Shown: positions 13,147-21,952, counted from the first letter of the stretch. The stretch is 43,054 bases of DNA from Bacteroidaceae bacterium (GCA_017556045.1 JAFZFF010000002.1:1-43054), one strand, 5' to 3'. Notes: generated by a model from the sequence alone, not told the origin. Numbers and translations are program-made.

Positions 13147-14163
13147 ATGAAGAAGGCCTTCACCACATCTCTATCCCTTGCCCTACTCCTCCTCATAGGA
13201 GTGGGCATGGGTAGTTGTGCTCGTCAGGAGCCCTTCACGGGTTACCTGTTTGCCTACTTTGAGGGTGGTGGTGACCATCTGATGCAAGAGCAACTGCGCT
13301 TTGCTGTGAGCCGTGATGCCCGACACTGGGAGGCCCTCAATGGCAATAGGCCCATAATGCTGGCCGATACCGTGAGCAATAGCGGAGGCATACGAGATCC
13401 CCATATCTTGCGTGGCGTAGATGGGTACTATTATATCGTAGCTACCGATATGCTCGTGGCCAAGAATGGATGGCGTGACAATCCCGGAATCGTGCTGATG
13501 CGCTCAAGTGACTTGATACATTGGACACACGGTGCCATACATCTTGCTCATGATTGGCCTACCTTTGCAGATGCCTACTGGGTGTGGGCGCCACAGGTCA
13601 TCTATGACCATGAGGCTAAGGAGTATATGGTGTACTTCACCCTTCAGCGTACAGGGGATGGGCGCAGTACTCTCATTACCTACTACGCCTATGCCAATGA
13701 TGACTTTACTGCCTTTAAGAGTGAGCCTAAGCCACTCTTTGCGGCTAAGTATGGTAGCATAGACAATGATATCATCTATTATGATGGTACCTATCATCTG
13801 TTTTACAAAGGCAATACGAAGGATGAGCATGGCCACGAGTTCAAGAATGGCATTCAGCAAGCTACCTCAAAGAGCTTGCATGGCCCCTGGGTAGAGGACT
13901 TCCGCTACCTTGACGTATATGCCGACACGCATACGGGTGTAGAGGGAAGCAGTGTGTTTAAGCTCAACGATAGTGACCAGTATGTGCTCATGTACGATGT
14001 CTACGGTAGTGGACGCTATGAGTATCAGACCTCTACCGACTTGGTCAACTTTACGGATGAGCCCCAGTCATTTACCAAAGACTTTTATCCCCGCCATGGC
14101 TCTGTCATATCCATCACTGAGCGTGAGATGCAACGACTGATGGAGGCCTTTGGTGCGAATTAA
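13147..14163 (+). CDS. GH43-like glycosidase lipoprotein
   Basis: The 338-residue protein has a lipoprotein signal (hydrophobic stretch to MGSC, C24), so it is membrane-anchored. A five-bladed propeller of the GH43 type is indicated by GGIRDPHIL (D84, likely base), WAPQ (147-150), SIDNDIIYYDG (D206 or D208, likely pKa-setting Asp) and the likely acid E266 in GVEGSS. The three acidic residues needed for catalysis can thus be placed. Family members act on arabinan, xylan or beta-1,3-galactan; which of these cannot be told. It starts 32 bp after the GH2 gene. Confidence 0.8.
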   Translation: MKKAFTTSLSLALLLLIGVGMGSCARQEPFTGYLFAYFEGGGDHLMQEQLRFAVSRDARHWEALNGNRPIMLADTVSNSGGIRDPHILRGVDGYYYIVATDMLVAKNGWRDNPGIVLMRSSDLIHWTHGAIHLAHDWPTFADAYWVWAPQVIYDHEAKEYMVYFTLQRTGDGRSTLITYYAYANDDFTAFKSEPKPLFAAKYGSIDNDIIYYDGTYHLFYKGNTKDEHGHEFKNGIQQATSKSLHGPWVEDFRYLDVYADTHTGVEGSSVFKLNDSDQYVLMYDVYGSGRYEYQTSTDLVNFTDEPQSFTKDFYPRHGSVISITEREMQRLMEAFGAN

Positions 14164-14187
14164 TGATCTATAAACTAAGAATTTTCA

Positions 14188-14736
14188 ATGGAATATATCC
14201 CAACCAATATTGATGGTGTCTATCTGATAAAGCCTCGTGTGTTTAGTGATGCTCGAGGCTATTTCATGGAGGCATTCAAGCAGGAAGAGTTTGATGCCAA
14301 TGTATACCCCGTAAAGTTTGTACAGGACAATGAGTCGATGTCGACCTACGGAGTATTGCGTGGTTTACATTACCAGAAGGGCGAGTATAGCCAAGCTAAG
14401 TTGGTACGTGTCATCAAGGGACGTGTACTCGATGTAGCGGTAGATATGCGTCGCTCATCGCCTACCTTTGGTAAATATGTGATGGTAGAGCTGAGTGATG
14501 AGAATAAGATGCAATTCTTCATTCCTCGTGGCTTTGCTCATGGCTTCCTCGTGCTGAGTGATGAGGCAATATTTACCTACAAGGTAGATAATGCGTATGC
14601 GCCACAAGCAGAGGCTTCGGTGCTCTTCTCCGATAAGGAGATTGGTATCGAGTGGCCTATCGCATCGGAAGATATGGTGCTCTCTCCTAAAGATATGGCG
14701 GCGCTGCCTTTCTCTCAAGCCGAGTATTTTGATTAA
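14188..14736 (+). CDS. rfbC: dTDP-4-dehydrorhamnose 3,5-epimerase
   Basis: The 182-residue cupin enzyme makes dTDP-4-keto-L-rhamnose for cell-surface polysaccharides. The family pattern is complete: PRVFSDARGYFMEAF, VQDNESMSTYGVLRGLHYQ with catalytic H61, DVAVDMRRSSPTFG, FIPRGFAHGF and the catalytic tyrosine Y131 in FTYKVDNAY. Normal length. rfbA, B and D are not nearby, so it works with genes elsewhere. It follows the GH43 gene by 24 bp, although the two have no obvious functional link. Confidence 0.95.
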   Translation: MEYIPTNIDGVYLIKPRVFSDARGYFMEAFKQEEFDANVYPVKFVQDNESMSTYGVLRGLHYQKGEYSQAKLVRVIKGRVLDVAVDMRRSSPTFGKYVMVELSDENKMQFFIPRGFAHGFLVLSDEAIFTYKVDNAYAPQAEASVLFSDKEIGIEWPIASEDMVLSPKDMAALPFSQAEYFD

Positions 14737-14749
14737 GTCTTCCCAGGTA

Positions 14750-15316
14750 GTGAGCGCAGATCATGGTCATAATGGCGATGCCCTTCGGGATAGCCTCGAG
14801 GAGCGCTTATCGGGACGGCCAAGCATTACGTTGACGTTGGCTATTGCTCACGAAGCGATAGGCGATGAGCAGGTACTACAGGCGTTGTTGTCCCTTATAT
14901 ACACCGCTGGAGACCCTTTGCGCTGGAGAGTAGCTTGGGTATTGGTGAAGGTGAGCGAGGAGTGTCCCGCTCTGCTCATCGGTGAGCGTGGTGAGCTGAG
15001 TGCCTTGGCGATACGCCCTGACGTACCTTATGGGTTGAAGCGTCTGTTGTTTGGCGTGTTGTATAATATGCCCGATGCAGAGGAGGTGGATGTAGCGTTG
15101 CTCAATTGCTTGCTTGATACGATGGTTTGCCTACAGGCACCTCCAGGCGTACAAGCCTTGGCGATAAAGTTGGCGGCACGTATATGTAGCACAGATGAAG
15201 GCCTATGGAGTGAGTTCTGTTGTATAGTACAGAGCATGGAGCTTGAGTATTACTCGCCAGGAGTGAGGGCTTCCGTGCGGCATTGTTTGAAGAATAAGGA
15301 TAAAAAGAAACTATAG
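14750..15316 (+). CDS. Uncharacterised helical (HEAT-like) protein
   Basis: About 188 residues, not recognised as a named family. The sequence is almost entirely predicted helix (ALRDSLEERL, ALLSLIYTAGDPLRWRVAWVLVKVSEE, YGLKRLLFGVLYNM, GVQALAIKLAARI), spaced like HEAT repeats, with no signal peptide. The start is uncertain: GTG at 14750 is taken, and TTG at 14729, overlapping the end of rfbC, is an alternative; no Shine-Dalgarno helps. The frame stays open back into rfbC but that part is out-of-frame shadow. Only 2 bp separate it from the ABC ATPase gene, so the two products may act together. Confidence 0.65.
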   Translation: MSADHGHNGDALRDSLEERLSGRPSITLTLAIAHEAIGDEQVLQALLSLIYTAGDPLRWRVAWVLVKVSEECPALLIGERGELSALAIRPDVPYGLKRLLFGVLYNMPDAEEVDVALLNCLLDTMVCLQAPPGVQALAIKLAARICSTDEGLWSEFCCIVQSMELEYYSPGVRASVRHCLKNKDKKKL

Positions 15317-15318
15317 AG

Positions 15319-16713
15319 ATGAGTCGTAAGGTAATAGAGATTGTAGGTGGAGTGGCCAGGCATCCGCTTTATAGGATGCACGAGCCGATAGATTTTGTGC
15401 TTGGTGAGGGTGAGCAGTTGGCTATCGTGGGCCCTAATGGGGGCGGTAAGACGATGTTGGTCAATACGCTCATCGGACGCTATCCACTATTGATGAATGA
15501 GGTGCGCTATGACTTTGGCGATGCCAATGGACGTATGGCCTATGAGAATATATGCTATATAGCCTTTCGTGATAGCTATGGCGACTATGATCCTCACTAC
15601 TACTATCAGCAGAGATGGAACTCTCAAGATGTGGAGCAATCGCTCACGGTAAGAGAGTCACTCATGGTGACCGAGGGGAGCGAGGAGCTACTCCGTGAGT
15701 TCGCCGTCGATGTGCTCATGGATAAGCAGATGGTGATGTTGTCGAGTGGTGAGTTGCGCCGCTTGCAGATTGTCAAGGCACTGATGATGAGCCCTCGTGT
15801 GCTTATCATGGATAATCCCTTTATCGGGCTTGATGATACGATGCGTAACCAGCTCAAGCAGCTCTTACTCAAGCTGATAGATGATCGTGGACTGCAATTG
15901 ATACTTGTGCTCTCGCGTGAGGATGAGATACCTGACTTTATCACCCACGTGGTGCCTGTTGCCGATAGGGTGGTAGGAGACAAGGTGTGCTATACGGCTC
16001 CTTCGGTGGGCGGTACAGAAGAGCATCGTGTAGAGGAGGTCTCTGACATGACATCTGATGACGTGGTAATCGATTTTCGTGATGTCACCCTACGCTATGG
16101 CGAACATACAATCTTTAATAATCTGAACTGGACAGTATGCCGAGGCGAGCGATGGGCGCTGATGGGCCGCAATGGTAGTGGCAAATCGGCATTGCTTAGC
16201 TTGGTGTGTGCCGACAATCCTCAGTCGTATGCTTGCGACATCAGCCTCTTTGGCCGTCGACGTGGTACGGGAGAGAGCATTTGGGATATCAAGCGTCGCA
16301 TTGGTTATGTGTCGCCCGAGATGCACCGTGCCTACCTGAAGGACCTACCTGCCATCGAGATTGTGGCTTCGGGCCTGCATGATAGCATAGGATTATACGT
16401 ACGTCCGCGCCCCGAGCAAATGGGAGTGTGTAAGGAGTGGATGCGCACGTTTGGCATAGAGGAGCTTGCTGACCGCACCTTTCTTACCCTATCGAGTGGC
16501 GAGCAGCGCCTTGTCTTGTTGGCGCGTGCTTTTGTCAAAGACCCCGAACTGCTGATTCTCGACGAACCGCTACACGGCCTCGATACGAAGCGCCGCGAAG
16601 AGGTGCGTGGTATCATCAATGCATTTGGCCTACGAGAGGGCAAAACGGTAATCATGGTGACTCACTATCCCGAAGAGCTGCCTGCGTGCATTACTCATTA
16701 CAAGAAATTATAA
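15319..16713 (+). CDS. Soluble twin-domain ABC ATPase (ModF-like)
   Basis: 464 residues with two ABC domains and no membrane segments. Domain 1 has Walker A GPNGGGKT (38-45), signature LSSGE (141-145) and Walker B VLIMDN, where the catalytic Glu is replaced by N166; its H-loop histidine is also missing (LVLSRED). Domain 2 is complete: GRNGSGKS (283-290), LSSGEQR (391-397), LLILDE with E416, and H449. One ATP site is thus probably non-hydrolytic. Architecture resembles ModF-type proteins rather than ABC-F, since no long inter-domain linker is seen. No cognate permease is adjacent. Role unknown. Confidence 0.85.
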   Translation: MSRKVIEIVGGVARHPLYRMHEPIDFVLGEGEQLAIVGPNGGGKTMLVNTLIGRYPLLMNEVRYDFGDANGRMAYENICYIAFRDSYGDYDPHYYYQQRWNSQDVEQSLTVRESLMVTEGSEELLREFAVDVLMDKQMVMLSSGELRRLQIVKALMMSPRVLIMDNPFIGLDDTMRNQLKQLLLKLIDDRGLQLILVLSREDEIPDFITHVVPVADRVVGDKVCYTAPSVGGTEEHRVEEVSDMTSDDVVIDFRDVTLRYGEHTIFNNLNWTVCRGERWALMGRNGSGKSALLSLVCADNPQSYACDISLFGRRRGTGESIWDIKRRIGYVSPEMHRAYLKDLPAIEIVASGLHDSIGLYVRPRPEQMGVCKEWMRTFGIEELADRTFLTLSSGEQRLVLLARAFVKDPELLILDEPLHGLDTKRREEVRGIINAFGLREGKTVIMVTHYPEELPACITHYKKL

Positions 16714-16735
16714 CTCATAAATATACGAAAATAAA

Positions 16736-17635
16736 ATGTGGTTAGCATTAGCTTTTCTCTCGGCCTCACTGCTCGGCCTCTATGATGTTAGCAAGAAACA
16801 AGCGTTAAAGGGTAATGCCGTCATCCCGGTGTTATTTCTCAATACGCTCTTCTCATCGTTCATCTTCGCTCCGTTTATCATCATGTCGGCTACGACATCG
16901 GTGCTCGATGACACGATGTTATATGTGCCCATTCATGGGTGGGAGGTACATAAGTTCATCGTGTTGAAGTCGTTCATAGTGCTTGCCTCATGGCTCTTCG
17001 GATATTTCGGTATGAAGCATCTGCCCATCACCATCGTTGGCCCCATAAATGCTACACGCCCTGTGATGGTGCTCTTGGGTGCGCTACTTATCTTCGGTGA
17101 GAGGCTCAATGCCTATCAGTGGGTAGGTGTGCTGTTGGCTATCGTGTCATTCATGCTACTCAGCCGTAGTGGTAAGAAGGAGGGTATCGATTTTCGTCAC
17201 AATCGGTGGATATACTTTGTCATCTTGGCATCGGTGTTCGGTGCCGTGAGCGCTCTCTATGACAAGTATCTCATGAAGCGATTCGATAGTATGATGGTGC
17301 AGTCATGGTTCACTCTGTATCAGAGCATTATCATGGGAGTTGTCCTCATGGTATTGTGGTATCCCAAGCGTAAGCAGACCTCGCCATTCAGATGGTCGTG
17401 GGCTATACCGCTCATCTCGATATTCCTTTGCGTGGCCGATTTTGCCTACTTTACCTCTTTGTCTCAGGCTGGTTCGCTCATCTCTGTCGTCTCCATGGTG
17501 CGCCGCGGTAGTGTCATCGTGTCGTTCCTCTGTGGTGCGCTGCTCTTCCGCGAGAAAAATCTACGAAGCAAGGCCCTCGACCTCCTCCTTGTACTTCTCG
17601 GTATGCTCTTCCTTTACATTGGCTCAAAAGCATAA
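16736..17635 (+). CDS. EamA-family (DMT) transporter
   Basis: The 299-residue inner-membrane protein has about ten hydrophobic segments in two related halves. The EamA pattern is seen in GPINATRPVMVLLGALLIFGERLNAYQWVGVLLAIVSFML, with an equivalent in the second half (SMVRRGSVIVSFLCGALLFREKNL). Such transporters export or import small metabolites; the substrate cannot be read. It is last in the series starting with the GH2 gene. Its 3' end overlaps the convergent GNAT gene by 22 bp. Confidence 0.85.
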   Translation: MWLALAFLSASLLGLYDVSKKQALKGNAVIPVLFLNTLFSSFIFAPFIIMSATTSVLDDTMLYVPIHGWEVHKFIVLKSFIVLASWLFGYFGMKHLPITIVGPINATRPVMVLLGALLIFGERLNAYQWVGVLLAIVSFMLLSRSGKKEGIDFRHNRWIYFVILASVFGAVSALYDKYLMKRFDSMMVQSWFTLYQSIIMGVVLMVLWYPKRKQTSPFRWSWAIPLISIFLCVADFAYFTSLSQAGSLISVVSMVRRGSVIVSFLCGALLFREKNLRSKALDLLLVLLGMLFLYIGSKA

Positions 17636-18150
17636 ACCTCACGATGTAGCGTTCGAGCTACGAGGGCAGAGAATATAGGATTTTCTGCTCGTGTGCCCAT
17701 TAGTCGTAAGGGGATACCTTGACGGTCGGGTGTGTATGGTGGCTGATAGTAGTCGTGGTGGTAGAGTGTAAATCCATTACGCTCGTAAAATCGTACACGT
17801 CGTATGGCCATCTCCTCTGTGGGAGGCTCGGCCTCTAAGACTACGGGGAGCGTTTGTTGGCGGATGAAGGCCTTGAGAGCAATTGTGCCATAGCCTGATG
17901 AGCGGAGGGGGGGAGCGATGGCAAAGTGCTCGATGTATATAAAATCCTCGAACCTCCAATAGGTGAGTAGGCCAATGAATCTACCTTCATGGCATAGCGC
18001 AGAAGCCTTGAAGCGCTGCTCCTCTGCGATAAGGCGCTCGATACTCTCTACGGGGCGTTGCTCTTCGATAGGGAACGAGGCGAGATAGGTGTCTACCCAT
18101 GCATCCCAAAGGCTATCTGCCGCACTATGTATGGTGTGGATGCTTATCAT
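17614..18150 (-). CDS. GNAT-family N-acetyltransferase
   Basis: The 178-residue cytosolic protein has the GNAT acetyl-CoA-binding core: IEHFAIAPPLRSSGYGTIALKAF with R83-S-S-G-Y-G88 as the pyrophosphate loop, and the late motif RRVRFYERNGF. The acceptor is unknown. It lies 3 bp after the DUF2264 gene, as last gene of a DMT transporter-DUF2264-GNAT unit. The last 22 bp overlap the 3' end of the convergent EamA gene; both frames look genuine there. Confidence 0.85.
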   Translation of the reverse strand: MISIHTIHSAADSLWDAWVDTYLASFPIEEQRPVESIERLIAEEQRFKASALCHEGRFIGLLTYWRFEDFIYIEHFAIAPPLRSSGYGTIALKAFIRQQTLPVVLEAEPPTEEMAIRRVRFYERNGFTLYHHDYYQPPYTPDRQGIPLRLMGTRAENPIFSALVARTLHREVYAFEPM

Positions 18151-18153
18151 GAC

Positions 18154-20172
18154 TTAGAAGACGACCTTTTTCTTTGTACCATCGCTCAGAGTCACCTCTA
18201 CATAGCTGAGGTCATCGGCTACGTTGATAGCTTTGACAGGAGTGAGCTCCTTCTTGGTAAAGGCTTTGTCTCCCTTCTTCCATAGGTGTAATGTCACCAT
18301 GATATGAGTGTCAGTTACCTCCTTCTCGCTCATAATGAGGCTACACTGCTCGCTTACTGGATGTAGGCCAGTGGGGTAGTGTACATTGGTCTTATCCCAT
18401 CCGTAGAGAGGTACGGTAGCCAGTCGGTACTCGCCATTGCCGATGATAACAGCTTCGGGCACTCGGGGCGATTGCTCGATGCTGAAGGGCTTGTCCTCAA
18501 TCTGTGGTAGGGTATAGTGACCGAGGTGGATGGTGGTCGTTGTAGGTACTGAAACTCTATCTACTCGTAACACTCCGTTGGGGAGAGGTATGTCTGCAAG
18601 GTTATATTTTACATCGCGATTGGTCTCTAATACGGCATCGCGACGATAGATACCCTCCTCAAAGCTCTTGAAGGTGTAGAGGCGCAATACCTCCCAGCGA
18701 CCTCTGGCATTGAGTGTAGCATAGTTCATCGATACCTCGCCATGCTTGCCATCGGCCATCCAGGGAAACTCTGTGTGGTAGGCCAGCTTGTTATAGTTCT
18801 CAGAACTACGGAATTTTTGCCAGTCAGCAGCTACGGTCTCATGACACCATGAGCGCATCTCGGCACCACCCACGTTGGGGTAGTCGGTAATCATGAGATT
18901 GGTGGCGGGCTGTAGCTTGTTGTATACCTTGCCCTTCTTTAGTTCTTTGTCCCAAGGCCCATTGTTCTCCTTGGCTGTCCAAAAGGGATTGTCCTCGGGC
19001 AATAGCAATGCTAAGAATACCTTGCCACTCCAGTACACACTACCACGGCAACTATATATCTGCACCGCTGGCTCATAGGGACCGTAGAATCCGAGGGTAG
19101 GGACATTGTCTTCGAGGAAATTGGGGTGTTGCACAAACTGAAGTAAGGTAGATGATGCTATGCGGCGCATCCAGCCGTAGTTGATGTCGGCATCTGTCTG
19201 ATAACCCAGCAGAGCCAGTGGTATCACTGAGCCGAAGCGATAGGGTATGCTGCGTCCCCACATATTCATGCGACCTTCGGCATTGAACATATATGGATAA
19301 TTGTTCACGAGATCGAGCTGATTTTTCATGAACTGAGCTGCATATTCGGGGTAAAAGTGTCCGTACATCTGTGCCCAGATGGGGCCATACATCTGGAATG
19401 CCCACATACTGTAGTAGTCGTAGGCGGGAGAGTCATTGTACCATCCTTCACCGCGGTACAGGGCGAGGAGCTTCTTGAGACAATCTTCCATACGCCAATC
19501 GTTGACCTCATAGCCTTGTTGCTTGAAGAAGCTGATGACGAAGACATTGAAAAACATCCAGTTGCTATCGATAGTAGGTCCGTTGCCATAGCTGAGCATG
19601 GTAGCTGCCAGTTCATCCTTCTGAGCTTGTGTCAGTGGATCCCACAATACGTCGGTAGCAGTAGAGAGCGAGATGGCAAGTGCGCCAAATTCTACGAGTA
19701 TCTGACTAGGACCACCATTATGAGCGCGATGCTTGATGTAGCTGGGGCTCTTGGGGTCGATGAGGCAGAGTAGTTGATGACGGTAATAGTCGGCCACCTT
19801 GATGCCATTGAGTGTGAGGTCAGGATTTTCTCTTAGTAAAGGGGCGGCGAGGAAGAGCGTGCGGCAAAATCCCTCAAGCTTGGCCGTAGGTACCTGACTT
19901 TCGTGGTTGGGGTAGGTCTTGTCAAACTGCTTGGGGAAATACATCGGGTCGTCCATGGTGCGTATGTAGGTAAAGGCACCATCGAGCATCCACTCGGCGG
20001 CGTCAATCCATCCTTGTCGGTCGAGGCCCGTATAGGGACTTGTCTTATAGTTGGGGGTGGGGATGGTAAACGTCTGCTCGATACGGTGAGTAGGTGTTGC
20101 CACCTGAGCTGATGCAGTGATTGATACCAATGCAAAACCAATCAAAAGGCTCTTCAATGCTGATGCTTTCAT
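18154..20172 (-). CDS. Secreted DUF2264 protein, probable carbohydrate-active enzyme
   Basis: 672 residues when started at ATG 20172 (MKASALKSLLIGFALVSITASAQ), which gives a clean signal peptide; the longer frame running back to 20280 would bury it and overlap the upstream transporter. The body matches DUF2264: TDVLWDPLTQAQKDEL, NNWMFF-like SNWMFFNVF, GEGWYNDSPAYDYYSMWAFQMYGPIW and NMWGRSIPYRFG, an (alpha/alpha)-barrel rich in aromatic residues typical of glycoside hydrolases and lyases. From memory, GH154 (beta-glucuronidase) was built on this kind of protein; I cannot confirm membership. The transporter 14 bp upstream may import its product. Confidence 0.8.
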   Translation of the reverse strand: MKASALKSLLIGFALVSITASAQVATPTHRIEQTFTIPTPNYKTSPYTGLDRQGWIDAAEWMLDGAFTYIRTMDDPMYFPKQFDKTYPNHESQVPTAKLEGFCRTLFLAAPLLRENPDLTLNGIKVADYYRHQLLCLIDPKSPSYIKHRAHNGGPSQILVEFGALAISLSTATDVLWDPLTQAQKDELAATMLSYGNGPTIDSNWMFFNVFVISFFKQQGYEVNDWRMEDCLKKLLALYRGEGWYNDSPAYDYYSMWAFQMYGPIWAQMYGHFYPEYAAQFMKNQLDLVNNYPYMFNAEGRMNMWGRSIPYRFGSVIPLALLGYQTDADINYGWMRRIASSTLLQFVQHPNFLEDNVPTLGFYGPYEPAVQIYSCRGSVYWSGKVFLALLLPEDNPFWTAKENNGPWDKELKKGKVYNKLQPATNLMITDYPNVGGAEMRSWCHETVAADWQKFRSSENYNKLAYHTEFPWMADGKHGEVSMNYATLNARGRWEVLRLYTFKSFEEGIYRRDAVLETNRDVKYNLADIPLPNGVLRVDRVSVPTTTTIHLGHYTLPQIEDKPFSIEQSPRVPEAVIIGNGEYRLATVPLYGWDKTNVHYPTGLHPVSEQCSLIMSEKEVTDTHIMVTLHLWKKGDKAFTKKELTPVKAINVADDLSYVEVTLSDGTKKKVVF

Positions 20173-20186
20173 AGGATTATATTTTT

Positions 20187-21107
20187 TTATTTTCCTTTGT
20201 TGATGATATATATACCTGCCATTGCGAGTAGGGCTGCAATGAGATATTTGGCGTAGAATGGTTCGCCCAAGCAGAGACACGACGTGATGGCGCCTACTAC
20301 GGGGATGAGCGAGTTGAAGATGGCCACCTTGCCTACGGGGTTACAGCTTAGGAGTTTGTTGTAGAGAGCAAAGCCCAAGGCCGAAATGCAGATGAGCAAC
20401 GCTAAGATAAGGCATCCCATAGCAGTGATGTGGGGTAGGGTGCCTCCCATGAGTAGGCCAGGGATGATGAGTAATACTCCGCCTATGCCAAGGCTATAGC
20501 CTGTACCTACAAATACGTCTACACGGCGTGAAAGTCCACGTGTCATCAGTCCTGCAAAGGCCGAACATAATGCATTGAGTACTATCATGCCATCGCCCAT
20601 AAGAGTGAAGCGCCCACTCTCTGCTGAGCCTACATTAAGGATGAGGATACCGGTGATGCCGATGGCGCATCCGAGAATCTTACGCAAGGTAAGGCGGTCG
20701 GTCTTGAAAAACAGGCAAGCCAGCAACACCAAGAGGAAGGTTCCCAGTGAGTTGAGGATGGCGGCACGGGCTCCTTCGCTAAAGGAGAGTCCTATGTAGA
20801 AGAAGGTGTAGTGTAGGGTTGTGTTGAGCAATGCGAAAAGTAATATATAGCCCCAGTTCTTGGGTTTCGTGGGGGCGAACTTTCGTTTCGTGCATCCTGC
20901 AATGGAGAGCAGGATAAGGCCTGAGAGGCTGAAGCGTATGCCTGCAAAGAGCATCTTGCTGCTTGTCATTGCTTGCGTGACACCAAATTCAGCAAATCCC
21001 AATTTGATGAGCGGGTAAGCCCAACCCCAAGCGATGGCCGCGGTGAGAGCAAAGATTACAACCCATGTGGGGCGCTGGAAGATGCTTGTGTTTTCTGTAG
21101 TCGACAT
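20187..21107 (-). CDS. EamA-family (DMT) transporter
   Basis: The 306-residue membrane protein has about ten hydrophobic segments. Family features are AWGWAYPLIKLGF near the N-terminus, the end of repeat 1 (AAILNSLGTFLLVLLACLFFKTDRLTLRKILGCAIGITGILIL) and of repeat 2 (VAIFNSLIPVVGAITSCLCLGEPFYAKYLIAALLAMAGIYII). Substrate unknown. First gene of a three-gene unit with DUF2264 and GNAT, driven by a consensus promoter at 21147-21178. Confidence 0.88.
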   Translation of the reverse strand: MSTTENTSIFQRPTWVVIFALTAAIAWGWAYPLIKLGFAEFGVTQAMTSSKMLFAGIRFSLSGLILLSIAGCTKRKFAPTKPKNWGYILLFALLNTTLHYTFFYIGLSFSEGARAAILNSLGTFLLVLLACLFFKTDRLTLRKILGCAIGITGILILNVGSAESGRFTLMGDGMIVLNALCSAFAGLMTRGLSRRVDVFVGTGYSLGIGGVLLIIPGLLMGGTLPHITAMGCLILALLICISALGFALYNKLLSCNPVGKVAIFNSLIPVVGAITSCLCLGEPFYAKYLIAALLAMAGIYIINKGK

Positions 21108-21146
21108 TCTGATATTTCTATACCTTATTATTTCTTACAATCTTCG

Positions 21147-21178
21147 CAAAAGTACATAAACATCGCGATAATGCCAAA
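21147..21178 (-). promoter_or_regulatory. Promoter of the DMT-DUF2264-GNAT unit
   Basis: On the minus strand TTTG (21175-21178), 20 nt, TACTTTTG (21147-21154): exact consensus, 39 nt before the ATG. Confidence 0.8.
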
Positions 21179-21196
21179 TATCTTTTGTATAACAGC

Positions 21197-21333
21197 CTGA
21201 AAAAACTCAAATCAAGTTTTGGATTTTCTCTCAGCTTGCACAAATTTTAATCTGTAAAGCAGCTTGAAATTAGGCTGCGCTTCTGAAAAACTCAAATCAA
21301 GTCTTGGTTTTTCTCTCAGCTTGCACTAATTTT
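21197..21333 (+). repeat. Tandem pair of a 51-52 bp promoter-like repeat
   Basis: Copy 1 is at 21197-21248 and copy 2 at 21283-21333; they differ by one base insertion and a few substitutions. Each begins CTGAAAAACTCAAATCAAG and ends in TTGCAC(A/T)AATTTT. Each can fold as GAAAAAC...G(T/A)TTTTC. Copy 2 contains a full promoter; in copy 1 the -7 box has decayed to AAATTTTA. Confidence 0.75.
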
Positions 21334-21334
21334 G
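21303..21334 (+). promoter_or_regulatory. Promoter of tsaC-clc-fmt
   Basis: CTTG (21303-21306), 20 nt, TAATTTTG (21327-21334), 27 nt before the ATG at 21362. The -33 box lies inside the hairpin of repeat copy 2. Confidence 0.65.
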
Positions 21335-21361
21335 TAGCTTAAAGCATAAAAAAGTACGATA

Positions 21362-21937
21362 ATGAACGAAACTTACCGCGAAGAGATAAAGCGTGCGTGC
21401 GATGTACTATATAAGGGTGGGGTGATACTTTACCCTACTGATACGGTGTGGGGTATAGGATGTGATGCTACCAATGAGGAGGCTGTGCGCCGTGTGTATG
21501 AGATAAAACGCCGCATTGATAGCAAGGCTATGCTCGTCTTGGTAGATAGCGATGTGAAGGTCGATTTCTACGTTCGTGAGGTGCATCCCGTAGCATGGGA
21601 CCTCATAGAGCTTACGACTAAGCCCCTGACCATCATTTACGATGGAGCACGTAACCTGGCACCCAACCTCATCGCTGAGGATGGTAGTGTGGGTATCCGC
21701 GTCACTCGCGAGGAGTTTAGCAAACAGCTCTGCTTCCGCTTCCGCAAAGCCATCGTTTCGACCTCGGCCAATGTGAGCGGAGAGCCTACACCACAATCGT
21801 TTGCCGAGATTAGCGACGAGATTAAGCAGGCTGTAGACTACGTGGTAGGAGTGCGTCAGGAGGAACCTGCCGGCGCGGTGCCATCGAGCATCATCAAGCT
21901 TGGAGCACATGGCGAGGTAAAGGTGATACGACAGTAA
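21362..21937 (+). CDS. tsaC: Threonylcarbamoyl-AMP synthase (Sua5/YrdC/TsaC type)
   Basis: The 191-residue enzyme makes threonylcarbamoyl-AMP from threonine, bicarbonate and ATP, the first step of the tRNA t6A37 modification. Family motifs: GGVILYPTDTVWGIGCDA (20-36), the KRR...SK nucleotide-binding residues (49-55), STSANVSGEPTP and the end PSSIIKL. It lacks the extra Sua5 C-terminal domain, hence TsaC-type length. First gene of a three-gene unit. Confidence 0.92.
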   Translation: MNETYREEIKRACDVLYKGGVILYPTDTVWGIGCDATNEEAVRRVYEIKRRIDSKAMLVLVDSDVKVDFYVREVHPVAWDLIELTTKPLTIIYDGARNLAPNLIAEDGSVGIRVTREEFSKQLCFRFRKAIVSTSANVSGEPTPQSFAEISDEIKQAVDYVVGVRQEEPAGAVPSSIIKLGAHGEVKVIRQ

Positions 21938-21952
21938 TTAGCGTAAATATCT

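Noticed and set aside
14591-14749. 5' extension of the helical protein's frame into rfbC
   Set aside because: The translated extension is Arg/Ser-rich shadow of the well-conserved rfbC 3' end; no frameshift needs to be invoked.
15319-16713. ABC-F translation factor
   Set aside because: No long charged inter-domain linker is visible and domain 1 lacks the catalytic Glu that ABC-F proteins keep in both sites.
20173-20280. 36-codon N-terminal extension of the DUF2264 protein
   Set aside because: It overlaps the end of the transporter gene and would place the clear signal peptide internally.
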